From Bacteroidota bacterium (GTDB taxonomy: Bacteria > Bacteroidota > Bacteroidia > Bacteroidales > FEN-979): a stretch of 59,064 nucleotides of DNA. Where the stretch lies: the NCBI GenBank assembly GCA_026391795.1, contig JAPLDI010000014.1:1-59064 (forward strand). The letters run 5' to 3'. Positions 42,236 through 51,683 of the stretch are shown piece after piece. Position numbers and translations under genes: made by a program. Each line of letters opens with the position of its first letter. The stretch's first letter is position 1. The notes beneath the pieces were generated by a model that searched no databases, was not told the origin of the DNA, and saw only the letters and a program-made list of their open reading frames with translations.

Positions 42236-42736
42236 ATGTCAAATAAGATCACAAAAGCGGAATCGGAGGAGTTAAAAAATAACAGGGGGCGATCGAGATC
42301 CTATACCAATGATGAGATAACGGTTTTCTGGCGTCCTGAACTTTGCATTCATTCTGCGAACTGTCTGATCGGGCTTCCCGGAGTGTTTGATTCATCGGAA
42401 CGTCCCTGGGTCAATATCCGGGGAGCTTCTTCAAAAGAGATCATCAAAACCGTTAATACCTGTCCTTCTCGGGCACTTCTGTTCATGAAAAATGAGAGTG
42501 TCACGCTCAGAAAGAATCGTAAAAAATCGAGAAAGCCCCCTAAGTTTGCCCGGGTTCAGATCCTGAAAGACGGTCCGGCCATTATCTCCGGAAACTTTAT
42601 CCTCCGGGATTCCGACAAAAAGAAGATCCGTCTTAAGACCGACAAAGCTGCGATTTGCCGCTGCGGAGCTTCCCATAAGAAACCGCTGTGCGACGGGACC
42701 CATCTCCGGATCGGGTTCAAGGATTCCGATCTTTAG
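42236..42736 (+). CDS. Iron-sulfur protein: Fer4_19 plus CDGSH domain
   Basis: A 166-residue fusion. Residues about 28-85 form a divergent 4Fe-4S domain (Fer4_19: FWRPELCIHSANCLIGLPGVFDSSERPWV ... VNTCPSRAL). Residues about 115-160 are a CDGSH domain, CRCGASHKKPLCDGTH, with the 3-Cys-1-His 2Fe-2S ligand set. The domains are joined by a basic linker (RKNRKKSRKPPKF). Such fusions are widespread and thought to act in electron transfer or redox sensing. Soluble and cytoplasmic. Divergent from pdxH, which also depends on redox cofactors. Confidence 0.9.
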   Translation: MSNKITKAESEELKNNRGRSRSYTNDEITVFWRPELCIHSANCLIGLPGVFDSSERPWVNIRGASSKEIIKTVNTCPSRALLFMKNESVTLRKNRKKSRKPPKFARVQILKDGPAIISGNFILRDSDKKKIRLKTDKAAICRCGASHKKPLCDGTHLRIGFKDSDL

Positions 42737-43118
42737 AAATTAATCCCTCCCACCCTTCTTTAAAAATCCACCCTGCTCTGTCTTTTGCGGGAAGAGTATT
42801 TCCGGGTATTGCTCCATCCAGGCAACTCAGGATGGATACTGGTGTCTGATTTTTACAGTCGTGAATTCATTAACAATATCAATCATTGAGGGTGATATGA
42901 AAACAAAACCAGGAATCGTATACATATTACTGATACCCTCCCTTCCCGTAAATTAACCTCTTTTATTCCTTTCCTGTTCTTGTAGTCTCCGGAAGTTTCC
43001 GGAATCCGATAATTATTGTAATTTTGACCGGATTCTTTTGTGCCGGATGTCGTAGTACCGGAATTAAATTCCTTTCGTCCGGAGGGAAAAAAAGAGATGA
43101 AACTTAATCAAAATACAG
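42737..43118 (+). other. Intergenic region holding the transhydrogenase promoter
   Basis: 382 bp without a supportable gene. It carries a perfect -7 box TAATTTTG at 43019-43026, which would drive the pnt operon with a leader of about 85 nt containing GGAGGG (43080-43085). Short inverted GGAA/TTCC words (GTTTCCGGAATCC) precede the box. A 60-codon frame near 43040 is out of phase with PntA and looks spurious. Confidence 0.5.
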
Positions 43119-44246
43119 ATGAACATTGGATTAATCAAGGAATCGGGGATGGAACGGCGGGTCGCCCTTTTACCCGAAGTAGTAGCTGCGCTGGTAACCT
43201 TAAAAGTCCCGGTAATGGTTGAAAAGGGTGCCGGTGAAGGCTCCTTTGTTTCGGATGAAGCATACATGGCTGCAGGTGCCAGCATACACCCGAAAAAAGA
43301 GGTCATCAGCGGATCCGGAATGATTATCAAAATCAATCCGCCAACCGATGAGGAATTTGGCTGGATGACGCCGCAACAGATTTTTCTCGGGGTGCTCAAT
43401 CCCCTGTCAGATCATGAAATTGTGAAAAAAATTGCTGCCGCGGATATAACGGCATTCAGCCTCGACATCATCCCTCGTACTTCCCGTGCACAGGCGATGG
43501 ATATCTTATCCTCCATGGCAACGGTAAACGGATATAAGGCCGTTCTGACAGCGGCGAATACCTTGCCTAAGTTTTTTCCGATGTTCATGACCGCAGCGGG
43601 TACGATCACACCGGCGAAGGTGCTGATTCTTGGAGCCGGCGTTGCCGGTTTGCAGGCACTTGCAACCAGCCGGAAACTGGGTGCGGTTGTCGAAGTTTTT
43701 GATGTAAGGGCTGCCGTAAAAGAAGAAGTGACAGGCCTTGGAGGAAAATTTATTGATGTGGAAGGAGCCACAGACGAGAAATCGGCCGGGGGGTATGCAG
43801 TAGAGCAGACGGAAGAATTCAAAAACCGTCAGGCACAAGCCATTCATGAGCATGCCGTGAAATCGGATGTGATCATCTGCACTGCCCAGATCCCGGGAAA
43901 AAGAGCCCCGCTCCTGCTGAAGAAAGAGACCGTTGCCGGTATGAAACCCGGATCGGTGATCATCGACATTGCGGCCAGCTCGGGAGGAAACTGCGAACTG
44001 ACCAAAGACAGAGAGACAATCGCCGTCCACGGAATAACGATCATCGGAAATTCGTTCTTTGCCATCGATATGCCCCAGGATGCAAGCAAGATGTTCGGAA
44101 AGAATGTCCTTAACTTTCTGAAACTGATGATCACTCCTGCCGAAGGATTCAGGATCAACTGGGAAGACGATATCATCAAGGGAACCTGTGTAACCCATAA
44201 CAAAGAAATCATGAATGATCGGGTGAAAGCCCTGATCCAACTTTAA
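43119..44246 (+). CDS. pntA: NAD(P) transhydrogenase alpha subunit, part 1 (NAD-binding domain)
   Basis: 375 residues forming the soluble dI domain. It begins with MNIGLIKESGMERRVALLPE and carries the NAD loop LILGAGVAGLQALATSRKLG (the GxGxxG region near residue 173), then VFDVRAAVKEEV. It transfers hydride from NADH to the dIII domain of PntB, coupled to proton entry. It is the first of three consecutive genes (gaps of 11 and 6 bp) that split the enzyme into PntAA-PntAB-PntB, an organisation common in bacteria that use the three-gene form. It supplies NADPH. Confidence 0.93.
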   Translation: MNIGLIKESGMERRVALLPEVVAALVTLKVPVMVEKGAGEGSFVSDEAYMAAGASIHPKKEVISGSGMIIKINPPTDEEFGWMTPQQIFLGVLNPLSDHEIVKKIAAADITAFSLDIIPRTSRAQAMDILSSMATVNGYKAVLTAANTLPKFFPMFMTAAGTITPAKVLILGAGVAGLQALATSRKLGAVVEVFDVRAAVKEEVTGLGGKFIDVEGATDEKSAGGYAVEQTEEFKNRQAQAIHEHAVKSDVIICTAQIPGKRAPLLLKKETVAGMKPGSVIIDIAASSGGNCELTKDRETIAVHGITIIGNSFFAIDMPQDASKMFGKNVLNFLKLMITPAEGFRINWEDDIIKGTCVTHNKEIMNDRVKALIQL

Positions 44247-44257
44247 ACTTTATCATT

Positions 44258-44569
44258 ATGACAGACATCTTGAGTTTTTTCCTGCTTTACAGGGAGGCGA
44301 TTTTTGTGATCATTCTCTCTATCTTTCTTGGAATCGAGGTCATCTCCCATGTTCCCTCGGTGTTGCACACCCCGCTGATGTCGGGAGCAAATGCCATCCA
44401 TGGTGTTGTCATCATCGGGGCGATCATTGTGATGGGACATGCCCGGGAAATCCTTCCCATGGTGCTTGGATTCATTGCTGTGGTCCTGGGGACCCTGAAT
44501 GTGGTTGGCGGCTTCGTTGTGACTGACCGCATGCTTGAGATGTTCAGAAAAAAGAAAAACCAAAAATAA
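44258..44569 (+). CDS. NAD(P) transhydrogenase alpha subunit, part 2 (membrane domain)
   Basis: 103 residues with three or four hydrophobic helices and the family pattern GIEVISHVPSVLHTPLMSGANAIHG ... GTLNVVGGFVVTDRMLEMFRKKK. It is the membrane part of the alpha subunit (PntAB), essential for the proton channel together with PntB. It lies 11 bp after pntA and 6 bp before pntB. Confidence 0.92.
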   Translation: MTDILSFFLLYREAIFVIILSIFLGIEVISHVPSVLHTPLMSGANAIHGVVIIGAIIVMGHAREILPMVLGFIAVVLGTLNVVGGFVVTDRMLEMFRKKKNQK

Positions 44570-44575
44570 GGAACC

Positions 44576-46048
44576 ATGGATACGATCATTACACTGCAAC
44601 GTTTCTTCGATTTTTCACCCTATATCTCCATTCTTGAGATCTCCTATATCCTGGCAAGCATTTTATTTGTACTTGGCCTGAAAAAGCTGAGTCATCCTGA
44701 CACGGCGCGCAACGGGAACCTCTGGGCGGCTGCAGGGATGGGGCTGGCCATTCTCTGCACGATCCTTTTTCATAAGACAAAGCTGGAAAACGGAACCTAT
44801 GAAGGGATCAGCAATATCCTGTTCATCCTGGTGGCACTTTTCATCGGTTCATTTGTCGGATGGTTTGCAGCCCGGAAAGTAAAGATGACAGCGATGCCGC
44901 AGATGGTCTCACTGTTTAACGGAATGGGCGGCGCCTGTGCTGCCCTGATCTCCCTGATGGAATTCCCGCGAATGCAGGAAGCGCTGGCATCCCAGCATGC
45001 CGCCTCCATGTTCACCGGGGAAGCGGTCGCCATCCTGCTAGGATTGGGAATCGGGGGCGTTTCATTTGCCGGCAGCATGGTCGCGTTCGGCAAGCTCGAC
45101 GAACGCATCGGGGACCTGAAGAGCCCCGTCCTGCGTTACATCAACCTTGCTTTTCTCGCACTGCTGCTGATTTTCATTGTCTTTATCATGTTCCAGGTTC
45201 CTGTGGCCGGACAAACCTGGATGATCTATGTTCTGGCGCTCCTTGCACTGGTTTATGGCGTTACGTTCGTGATGCCGATCGGGGGGGCTGATATGCCCGT
45301 TGTCATTTCGCTGCTGAACTCTTTCACCGGGGTTGCTGCTGCCATGGGTGGTTTTCTCTATAACAACCAGGCCATGCTGACAGGAGGTATCCTGGTGGGG
45401 TCGTCGGGGACGATCCTAACGATCCTGATGTGCAGGGCCATGAACCGGTCGCTGCTGAATGTGATCATCGGAGCTTTCGGCGGCAGTACAGCTGCCGGAA
45501 CCCAGTCAGGCGATCAGGCTGTAAAGGAGATCACCCTGAGTGATGCGGCGATTCTCCTTAGCTATTCACAGAAAGTATTTATCGTTCCCGGTTATGGGTT
45601 GGCTGTTGCCCAGGCACAGCATCTTTGCCAGGAACTCGATACGCTTCTCTCCTCAAAAGGCGTTGTTGTCAAATATGGAATACATCCGGTTGCAGGCAGG
45701 ATGCCCGGCCATATGAATGTATTGCTGGCAGAGGCCGACGTTCCTTATGAGAAATTACTCGAAATGGAAGATGCCAACAATGAGATGGGAAGTACCGATG
45801 TTGTGATTGTTGTCGGTGCCAATGACGTGGTCAACCCGGCAGCTGAAGAGGATCCCTCCAGCCCAATCGCCGGAATGCCTGTGATCCAGGTATGGAATGC
45901 CAAAAATGTCATTGTGATGAAACGAAGCATGGCAAAGGGATATGCTGCTATTGAAAACAAGCTTTTTTACCATCCAAAAACCCGGATGCTTTTCGGTGAC
46001 GCAAAAGCAACTCTGCAGAAACTGGTCACCGCAATCAAAAGCCTTTAA
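44576..46048 (+). CDS. pntB: NAD(P) transhydrogenase beta subunit
   Basis: 490 residues. The N-terminal half has about nine hydrophobic helices. The C-terminal 190 residues form the NADP-binding dIII domain: VPGYGLAVAQAQH (residues about 343-355), VKYGIHPVAGRMPGHMNVLLAEA and VVGANDVVNPAAEEDPSSPI ... WNAKNVIVMKRSMAKGYA. Completes the proton-pumping transhydrogenase with the two upstream genes. Length is slightly above the typical 460-480. Confidence 0.95.
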   Translation: MDTIITLQRFFDFSPYISILEISYILASILFVLGLKKLSHPDTARNGNLWAAAGMGLAILCTILFHKTKLENGTYEGISNILFILVALFIGSFVGWFAARKVKMTAMPQMVSLFNGMGGACAALISLMEFPRMQEALASQHAASMFTGEAVAILLGLGIGGVSFAGSMVAFGKLDERIGDLKSPVLRYINLAFLALLLIFIVFIMFQVPVAGQTWMIYVLALLALVYGVTFVMPIGGADMPVVISLLNSFTGVAAAMGGFLYNNQAMLTGGILVGSSGTILTILMCRAMNRSLLNVIIGAFGGSTAAGTQSGDQAVKEITLSDAAILLSYSQKVFIVPGYGLAVAQAQHLCQELDTLLSSKGVVVKYGIHPVAGRMPGHMNVLLAEADVPYEKLLEMEDANNEMGSTDVVIVVGANDVVNPAAEEDPSSPIAGMPVIQVWNAKNVIVMKRSMAKGYAAIENKLFYHPKTRMLFGDAKATLQKLVTAIKSL

Positions 46049-46072
46049 GGCTGCGGAACTTCAGGAAAACAA

Positions 46073-46096
46073 AAAACCCCGCAAATGCGGGGTTTT
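46073..46096. terminator. Bidirectional rho-independent terminator
   Basis: AAAACCCC GC AAAT GC GGGGTTTT is a perfect hairpin with A/T tracts on both sides. It serves the convergent pntB and lipoprotein genes. Confidence 0.9.
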
Positions 46097-46117
46097 CTAT
46101 TTGATCAATTGAAAGAT

Positions 46118-46399
46118 TTACTTCTTACCTTTTTTAGGAGCTTTGGGAGCTTTGGGAGCTTTGATGAGTTTCTTTGCAATTGAATCCTGATGTGCGATTG
46201 AATCAGCTTTTCTCTTTTCTTCCTGAACCTTAGCAATCGAATCAGCGATCCTCTGCTGTTCTGCCTGTACCATTGCTAATGAGTCAGCAACCCTGATAGA
46301 GTCAGCTATTCTTTTTTCTTCTAATTCTTTTGCGCTTGGGCCGCAGCTGTACATAAGAGCTACTGCACCGATAACTAAGATTGTTGCGAGTTTTTTCAT
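46118..46399 (-). CDS. Small repeat-rich lipoprotein
   Basis: 93 residues. Signal and lipobox: MKKLATILVIGAVALMYSCG (cleavage before Cys19). The mature part is a long amphipathic helix with repeats of I-A-D-S-I/L (RIADSIRVADSLAM, RIADSIAKVQ, KADSIAHQDSIAK), like murein-lipoprotein or Pal-adjacent coiled coils. A basic tail, KAPKAPKAPKKGKK, follows and could bind peptidoglycan, RNA or LPS. Probably an abundant envelope protein. A strong promoter (TTG, 21 bp, TATCTTTG) lies upstream. Confidence 0.75.
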   Translation of the reverse strand: MKKLATILVIGAVALMYSCGPSAKELEEKRIADSIRVADSLAMVQAEQQRIADSIAKVQEEKRKADSIAHQDSIAKKLIKAPKAPKAPKKGKK

Positions 46400-46426
46400 T
46401 TGTTTATCGATTTTTTAAATTCGAAG

Positions 46427-46434
46427 CAAAGATA
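46427..46434 (-). promoter_or_regulatory. -7 box TATCTTTG with matching TTG
   Basis: A perfect TAnnTTTG on the minus strand with TTG (plus strand 46456-46458) 21 bp upstream of it. It drives the lipoprotein gene with a leader of about 21 nt. Confidence 0.65.
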
Positions 46435-46642
46435 AATCAATTCAATAATAGCTTCCAAATAATTTGGCTACTATTTTTTAACATTTTTTAACATTTGGAT
46501 CAGGTCATTCATTATCAGCTACATAGATTTTAACAGGTCTCTGAAATTGAGAGTTTTCAACAGCCAAAATCCGGCCGGCAAAAGGAATCCTCTGTTGCCT
46601 TTTTCCTGAACTGATATATTCCTTCAAACCCGTTAATTATCG

Positions 46643-46650
46643 TAACTTTG
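46643..46650 (+). promoter_or_regulatory. -7 box TAACTTTG for rarA
   Basis: A perfect TAnnTTTG, 73 bp before the rarA ATG. The leader that follows carries the CCCAATA repeats. The 324-bp gap between the lipoprotein and rarA contains nothing else I can identify. Confidence 0.5.
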
Positions 46651-46679
46651 ATCTAAAATACGGTACACGGTGCACGGTA

Positions 46680-46707
46680 CCCAATACCCAATACCCAATA
46701 CCCAATA
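46680..46707 (+). repeat. Four tandem CCCAATA repeats in the rarA leader
   Basis: Exactly four 7-bp units, ending 16 bp before the ATG, preceded by CGGTACACGG/GCACGGTAC words. Similar short tandem repeats precede other genes in this window. Confidence 0.8.
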
Positions 46708-46723
46708 CCTAAATCGTAAATCC

Positions 46724-47992
46724 ATGTTGGTTCCCCTTGCTGAACAGTTACGTCCATCCAGCCTTGAAGATTACATCGGACAGGATCACCTGGTAGGCAA
46801 GGATGCCATACTATACAAGGCCATCGAGTCGGGAAATGTTCCTTCCATGATCCTTTGGGGACCGCCCGGTGTCGGGAAAACCACACTTGCCTACATCATC
46901 TCACAGCAGCTTCAGCGTTCGTTTTTCACCCTCAGCGCGGTCAGTTCAGGCGTAAAAGAGGTCAGGGAGGTGATTGCGAAGGCGAAAGAGAGCGGAGAGA
47001 GTCCTTTTCTCTTTATCGATGAGATCCACCGTTTCAGTAAATCGCAGCAGGATGCATTGCTGGGTGCTGTTGAGAAAGGAATTGTGACTTTTATCGGGGC
47101 CACCACGGAGAATCCCTCTTTCGAGGTGATCTCCCCCCTTCTTTCCCGCTGCCAGATCTACATTCTGAAATCCCTCGGGGAGGAAGACCTTTTAAAACTT
47201 CTGACTCTGGGCAAAGAAAGACTTGAGAAAAATTCCGGGATCTCAATCGTCATTAATGAAACCGAGGCATTGATGCGTATTTCCGGGGGTGATGCGAGAA
47301 AGCTCTTCAATGCACTTGAGCTGATCGTGAATGCCGAAAGCAAAAAGTCAACGGTGATCACCATCACGAATGCTTCCACGGTGAAGATCATACAGCAAAA
47401 CCTTGCCATGTATGATAAAGGGGGAGAAATGCATTACGATGTGATTTCTGCCTTTATCAAATCGATGCGGGGAAGTGATCCCAATGCCGCCGTTTATTGG
47501 CTCGCGCGCATGGTCGAGTCGGGAGAGGATCCGCTCTTCATTGCCCGGCGTATGGTCATCCTGGCTTCTGAAGATATCGGCAATGCCAACCCGAATGCCC
47601 TGCTCCTGGCCAATTCCTGTTTCCAGGCCGTGAATGTAATCGGCTATCCCGAATGTGATCTTATCCTTTCACAAACAGCAATCTACCTTGCCTGTTCCGT
47701 AAAAAGCAATGCCTCTTACAGGGCCATCCGGAATGCACAGAAGGCTTTCCGGGATTCGGGGGATCTTCCGGTTCCGCTTCCCATCCGGAATGCCCCAACA
47801 AGACTGATGAAGAACATTGGCTATGGAAAGGAATACAAATATGCCCATGATTTCGAGAACAATTTTGCCGACATGGAATTCCTGCCGGAAAAGCTCTCCG
47901 GCAAAAAATTCTACGACCCTCAGGACAATGCCAGGGAGAATGAACTCAGGAAACATCTGAGAGAGCTTTGGAAGAAGAAGTACAACTATTAA
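46724..47992 (+). CDS. rarA: Replication-associated recombination protein A (RarA/MgsA), AAA+ ATPase
   Basis: 422 residues from ATG 46724 ([20 protein letters not shown]); an ATG 18 codons upstream lies in the repeat leader. Walker A is [15 protein letters not shown], Walker [10 protein letters not shown], the sensor [13 protein letters not shown], followed by the clamp-loader-like helical domain and the tetramerisation C-terminus ([32 protein letters not shown]). RarA acts at stalled forks and DNA ends. It stands alone in a leader with repeats. Confidence 0.95.
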   Translation: MLVPLAEQLRPSSLEDYIGQDHLVGKDAILYKAIESGNVPSMILWGPPGVGKTTLAYIISQQLQRSFFTLSAVSSGVKEVREVIAKAKESGESPFLFIDEIHRFSKSQQDALLGAVEKGIVTFIGATTENPSFEVISPLLSRCQIYILKSLGEEDLLKLLTLGKERLEKNSGISIVINETEALMRISGGDARKLFNALELIVNAESKKSTVITITNASTVKIIQQNLAMYDKGGEMHYDVISAFIKSMRGSDPNAAVYWLARMVESGEDPLFIARRMVILASEDIGNANPNALLLANSCFQAVNVIGYPECDLILSQTAIYLACSVKSNASYRAIRNAQKAFRDSGDLPVPLPIRNAPTRLMKNIGYGKEYKYAHDFENNFADMEFLPEKLSGKKFYDPQDNARENELRKHLRELWKKKYNY

Positions 47993-48025
47993 TAACTGGT
48001 GAGGTGGTGAATAACACAGAAGCTT

Positions 48026-48080
48026 ACTTTACAACTTTATAAACTTTACAAACTTTACAAACTTTATAACTCAATTCGTA
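48026..48080 (+). repeat. Tandem ACTTTACAAA repeats in the kdsA leader
   Basis: Four to five units of about 10 bp (ACTTTACAA, ACTTTATAA, ACTTTACAA, ACTTTACAA, ACTTTATAA) followed by CTCAATTCGTA, ending 6 bp before the kdsA ATG. The last 30 bp are nearly identical to 57545-57575, in front of the Sua5-like gene. Confidence 0.75.
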
Positions 48081-48086
48081 ATTATC

Positions 48087-48896
48087 ATGTTACCAGATGT
48101 TCCAAAGTTAAATCACAAGGCGAAAGGTAATTTCTTCCTCATTGCAGGTCCGTGCGTGGTGGAAGATGAGAAAATGCCGATGGAGATTGCCGAAAAGATC
48201 TTCAGAATAACGGAATCACTTCAGATTCCTTTCATTTTCAAAGCCTCCTATAAGAAAGCCAACCGGTCACGGGTCGATTCATTTTCAGGGATCGGGGATA
48301 AAAAGGCTCTTGAACTGATCCGGAAAGTGGGAGAACAGCTGAACATTCCGACCCTGACTGATATCCATACGGAAGAAGAGGCCATCCGGGCAGCATTGTA
48401 TGTAGATGTGCTCCAGATCCCGGCGTTCCTTTGCCGTCAGACAGAATTGCTCGTGGCTGCGGGAAAAACAGAAAAGGTAATCAACATTAAGAAAGGGCAG
48501 TTTGCTTCCGCTTCTTCCATGAAATTTGCCATTGAGAAGATCAATTATGCAGGGAACAAGAAAGTGATCCTGACGGAAAGAGGAAACTCTTACGGATACC
48601 AGGACCTGGTTGTCGATTTCCGGAATATCCCGGAAATGCAGCGGTTTAATGTTCCGGTAGTCATGGATGTGACCCATTCGCTTCAACAGCCTAACCAGTC
48701 GAGCGGCATCTCCGGCGGACATCCTGAACTTATCGAAACCATTGCGAAAGCTGCCATCGCCAGCGGGGCTGACGGGATCTTCCTGGAGACTCATCCCCAT
48801 CCCGCGGCCGCGAAATCCGACGGGGCCAACATGCTCAGGCTCGACCTGCTGGAAGAATTGTTGAAAAAACTGGTGAGGATCCGGAAAGCACTCTGA
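48087..48896 (+). CDS. kdsA: 3-deoxy-8-phosphooctulonate synthase (KDO 8-P synthase)
   Basis: 269 residues. Diagnostic segments are FFLIAGPCVVEDE at the start, FKASYKKANRSRVDSFSGIG, the catalytic FLCRQTELL, KKGQFASASSMKFA and VMDVTHSLQQPN. It condenses PEP with arabinose 5-phosphate to give KDO 8-phosphate for lipid A/LPS. The Asn-rather-than-Cys metal site in the early loop (KKANRSR) would put it with the metal-independent class, though I cannot be sure. It confirms an LPS-making outer membrane, consistent with the heptose genes nearby. Confidence 0.93.
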   Translation: MLPDVPKLNHKAKGNFFLIAGPCVVEDEKMPMEIAEKIFRITESLQIPFIFKASYKKANRSRVDSFSGIGDKKALELIRKVGEQLNIPTLTDIHTEEEAIRAALYVDVLQIPAFLCRQTELLVAAGKTEKVINIKKGQFASASSMKFAIEKINYAGNKKVILTERGNSYGYQDLVVDFRNIPEMQRFNVPVVMDVTHSLQQPNQSSGISGGHPELIETIAKAAIASGADGIFLETHPHPAAAKSDGANMLRLDLLEELLKKLVRIRKAL

Positions 48897-48999
48897 TTAA
48901 TTACGAAGTAAGAATTAGGAATTACGAAAAATCATTTGAATATTGTAATCGGAACCGCTACCTTCTAATTCGTAATTCGTAATTCGTAATTTCTAATTA
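48897..48999. repeat. Converging AATTACGAA/AATTCGTAA repeats
   Basis: AATTACGAA-type words on the left (48897-48930) face AATTCGTAATTCGTAATTCG (about 48967-48987) on the right. They can form a large AT-rich hairpin between the convergent kdsA and DUF4831 genes and supply the stop codon of the latter. Confidence 0.6.
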
Positions 49000-50128
49000 T
49001 TCCAGCGACATCCCTTTGATCCCGCCTGTCTCCTTGTAGAACTGAACTTTCCATTTGTTTGAAGGGAGGAATGAAACAATCCCAAGCTGGCTTACCAGGC
49101 ACTGGGTTTCTGTCAGGTTATCATCCACTTTTACTATCACCCTTGCCAGTTCGGGAATACGGTAATAAAAACCATGAACTTTGTTTCCATCGCCTCCCCG
49201 TTTCAGGTAACCGGAAACAGCACTGGTTGTTCCTGAACGCTGCACTTTGATCGTGACAATTTTTCCTCCCGGCTCATCAAGTTCCATCATGCCTTTTGAT
49301 TTCATGTACTTGAAGATCGGGATCTCGGCATTGACCTGGTTCGGGTTGGGAGTATAATAAAAGGAGAAGGTCAGGGTGCTTCAATTGCGCATCCATGTAC
49401 TCAAGGGTTTCCTTATTGTAGTTCACTTCCTGGAAACCGCTGATGAGATTAAAACGGTTATCCTTGATCTTTACAATATAGTCGGATGCCTCTTTCGCTT
49501 TTTGTTCAGGGGATTTTTCCACAACAGTCCTTTTCAGGTACTGCCGCTCCAGGGTCATTGTATCAATGTTCACCTTGCGGATGATCGTATCCACTTTCTC
49601 AAAAAAGTTCACATCCGCTGAATATTTGAAGACTTCGGGAAAAACATCTTTCTCTGTGGCCAGTCCCGGTTCTTCCTTGTTGATGGTCTTTTCTTCCTTT
49701 GCAAGGGTATCCACCATTTCCGGAACCGTACCCAGGATCAGTCCGGACTCGGTGAAGGAGAGAAGCCCTGCACGGTCATCCTTTGCCAATTTCCCTGAAA
49801 GCTCAAGAAAATAATATTGGTCCGGATCAGGCTGCTGTGATGTTGTCACCTTCATGCCGGTGATCTTGTATTCCACAGAATTGGTCATCACAACATTTTT
49901 CAGTCCGAGGTACTTCAGGGCATACTCTGAATAAGGACCTTTGTAGTTCTCGATCCGGTCGATGTTCACATCGATCCTGAGCACGGTCCTTGGAAGAGAA
50001 TAGAATACGCCTTCCTTTCCTGCAGGAAGAGAGTTATTATCGATATGGAAGACATTGATCTGGGAAAAGCCGGAGCCAGGGATAAAACCTGCCAGGATCA
50101 GAATCAGGAAGAAATAAAGTTTACGCAT
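48997..50128 (-). pseudogene. DUF4831 family protein gene, frame-disrupted
   Basis: Two overlapping frames make up one gene. The first, from ATG 50128 (signal peptide MRKLYFFLILILAGFIPGSG), carries the DUF4831 body to YMDAQLK (49379), after which it runs into an unrelated tail. The second frame opens at 49380 with STLTFSFYYTPNPNQVNAEI and continues to FYKETGGIKGMSLE. Family members have about 20 residues between these halves (a YLALFTG-like segment), so a deletion that also changed the frame is more likely than a single-base error. The protein is an exported periplasmic or surface component of unknown function and is probably inactive here. Confidence 0.75.
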
Positions 50129-50211
50129 AAGGACACTGTTTTAATGTTTAGTAAAGCGCGATTCGCTGTTCGCTATTCGTTCAATGAGATCCACATCCCC
50201 CATCTCACTTC

Positions 50212-51666
50212 TCACCTCTCACTTTTCACCCTTACGAAAAAGAGTCCTGCAAATGTAATAATTCCGTTAACAAGCAGTAATTCAAAACCAAATTTATAGC
50301 CACCGAACAAGAGCGCAGAATTGGCACTGAGAAAATAGCAGATGACGGGAGAAGCAACCACGACGAATGGAACCCACCGGTCTTTTACCCGGAAAGGCAT
50401 GAACAATCCGAAAGCATAAAGCCCGAGCAAGGGGCCATAGGTATAGCCTGCAATGGTAAACAGTTTGTCGATGACGGCCCTGTCGTTAATGGCCCTGAAA
50501 ACCACAATAACCATCAGCAAGAGCAGGGCAAATCCGATATGTACAGCATAACGCACCCGTTTCTTCTGATTTTCATTGAGGTCCGTCCGTTTATCAAGTC
50601 CCAGGAAATCGATGCTGAAACAGGTAGTAAGCGATGTGAGAGCACCGTCGGCACTCGGGTAGGCTGCTGAAATCAACCCAACAAGAAAAACCATGCCGGC
50701 AACAGGTCCGAGGAAACGGATCGCTATCATTGGAAAGAGGTCATCGGTTCTTGGAGGAATATTGATCCCCATCTTGTCGGTATACATAAAAAGCACAGCC
50801 CCCAGAAAAAGGATGACGAAGTTCACAAACAACATGATACCGGTGAAGGTGAACATATTCTTCTGAGCATCTTTCAGGCTCCGGCAGCTCAGGTTCTTTT
50901 GCATCATCTCCTGGTCAAGGCCGGTCATCACGATGGCGATAAAAGCGCCGCTGAGCAGCTGCTTCAGGATGAACCTCTTATCATGCCAGTCGGTGAAAAG
51001 CATCTTTGAATAGGCGCTGTGAAACACATCAGAGGTTATCGCCGGCAGGGAGGTTCCCATGTTGTGAATGATAAACCCAATTGAAAAGACCAGTGCCAGA
51101 AGCATGAAAGTGGTCTGGATCGTATCGGTCCAGATTATTGTTTTGATGCCTCCCTTAAATGTGTAAAGAAGTATCAGGACGATAAAGATAAGAACGGTGA
51201 CACCGAAAGGAATGTTCCAGGCATCAAAGACGAAGACCTGGAGCACATTGACAATGAGAAACATCCGGAACGAGGCTCCGATCACCCTTGAAAGGATGAA
51301 AAAGAACGCACCCGATTTATAGGACCAGAATCCAAACCGGGTTTCAAGGTATGAATAAATCGAAGTAAGGTTCAGCCGGTAATAAAGCGGCATCAGGACC
51401 GTGGCAATGACCGTGTATCCGAACACATATCCAACCACAAGCATCATGTACGAAAATTGTGTTGACCCCACCCAGCCGGGAACTGACATGAAGGTTACAC
51501 CCGACATGGAGGCACCGATCATCCCGTAGGCTACCACAAACCAAGGAGATGCTTTGTTGCCGATGAAAAAGGCCCGGTTCGTGGCCCTCCTGGCCGTAAT
51601 CCAGGTTACGATAAAAAGAAGGACCGTATAGGTAAGAAAGGTGATCAGGATGGTTACAGGATTCAC
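50212..51666 (-). CDS. Sodium:solute symporter (SSF family)
   Basis: 484 residues with about 13 hydrophobic helices. Family marks: GASMSGVTFMSVPGWVG in helix 1-2, the sodium-site region IGASFRMFLIVNVLQVF and GLISAAYPSADGALTSLTTC, the SSF signature zone. Start is GTG 51666. It probably imports a sugar, sialic acid-like compound or amino acid. It lies 17 bp after gmhB on the same strand, so it may belong to the heptose operon, though the relevance of a transporter there is unclear. Confidence 0.88.
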   Translation of the reverse strand: MNPVTILITFLTYTVLLFIVTWITARRATNRAFFIGNKASPWFVVAYGMIGASMSGVTFMSVPGWVGSTQFSYMMLVVGYVFGYTVIATVLMPLYYRLNLTSIYSYLETRFGFWSYKSGAFFFILSRVIGASFRMFLIVNVLQVFVFDAWNIPFGVTVLIFIVLILLYTFKGGIKTIIWTDTIQTTFMLLALVFSIGFIIHNMGTSLPAITSDVFHSAYSKMLFTDWHDKRFILKQLLSGAFIAIVMTGLDQEMMQKNLSCRSLKDAQKNMFTFTGIMLFVNFVILFLGAVLFMYTDKMGINIPPRTDDLFPMIAIRFLGPVAGMVFLVGLISAAYPSADGALTSLTTCFSIDFLGLDKRTDLNENQKKRVRYAVHIGFALLLLMVIVVFRAINDRAVIDKLFTIAGYTYGPLLGLYAFGLFMPFRVKDRWVPFVVVASPVICYFLSANSALLFGGYKFGFELLLVNGIITFAGLFFVRVKSER

Positions 51667-51683
51667 GGGCAGGAGTTCAGTTT

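Noticed and set aside
43506-44240. 244-codon antisense frame within pntA
   Set aside because: Shadow of a clearly identified PntA gene; His- and Arg-rich low-similarity translation without motifs.
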